Of a stretch of 5,061 nucleotides of DNA, positions 5,023 to 5,061 are shown piece after piece. The stretch covers positions 1 to 5,061 of the forward strand of contig JAFGUM010000398.1 in the NCBI GenBank assembly GCA_016938515.1. Direction: 5' to 3'. Made by a program: the position numbers and the translations under genes. This DNA comes from Spirochaetales bacterium (GTDB lineage: Bacteria > Spirochaetota > Spirochaetia > Treponematales > UBA12059). A model generated the notes under the pieces. It did not search any database and was not told the origin of the DNA. It saw only the letters and a list, made by a program, of their open reading frames with translations. The first letter of the stretch is position 1, and each line of letters starts with the position of its first letter.

Positions 5023-5061
5023 GTGAGTGAAAAATCAGTGAGGATTGAGGGCCATACTACC
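5023..5061 (+). CDS. Start of an unidentified protein gene, cut by the window edge
   Basis: A GTG at 5023 begins a frame that stays open to the end of the window and reads MSEKSVRIEGHTT. GAAGG (5012-5016) lies six bases upstream and would serve as ribosome site. Only 13 codons are visible, so the family cannot be named. The evidence is the ribosome site and the natural-looking hydrophilic N-terminus. It could be chance, and the first residues give no clue to function. Confidence 0.5.
   Translation, partial: MSEKSVRIEGHTT

Overview
This 5,061-base window looks like an ordinary chromosomal segment of a free-living bacterium with moderately high GC. Spirochaetota is my best guess. That rests on recollection of similar domain mixes (class III cyclase plus 2TM domains, a short two-helix membrane protein with a Lys/Glu tail, and an RNase II-like enzyme). 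It cannot be proved from the sequence. The tRNA gene does not encode its CCA end. I see no phage, insertion sequence, integrase or CRISPR array.

Layout from left to right. A tRNA-Arg(CCT) gene lies on the minus strand (46-119), with its own promoter whose -35 box contains the stop codon of the next gene. A long minus-strand gene (154-2538) encodes a class III adenylate cyclase fused to a probable winged helix, a Gly/His-rich linker, two copies of a two-transmembrane (2TM) domain and a long coiled coil. Upstream of it in the same direction, separated by 72 bases, is a minus-strand exoribonuclease of the RNase II/R (RNB) family (2611-4431). A 150-base divergent promoter region (4432-4581) separates this from a plus-strand gene for an 85-residue membrane protein (4582-4839). 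After a 183-base gap with possible RNA structure, a plus-strand gene appears to begin at 5023 and runs off the window.

Functionally, the cyclase should make cAMP from a membrane-anchored, probably dimeric assembly, and the RNB protein should degrade RNA 3' to 5'. Nothing in the sequence shows a direct link between them beyond shared direction and proximity.

The most interesting signals are regulatory. The cyclase has a promoter (TTGACC-17-TATGCT) placed so that transcription would start at or within a few bases of its start codon, implying a leaderless mRNA. Each of the three protein-gene promoters carries a perfect inverted repeat between its -35 and -10 boxes. The palindrome GCCCGGGC, with matching flank, is found in the cyclase promoter and again midway between the two divergent -35 boxes. 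I noticed it nowhere else in the window. The multidomain cyclase itself is also an unusual architecture.
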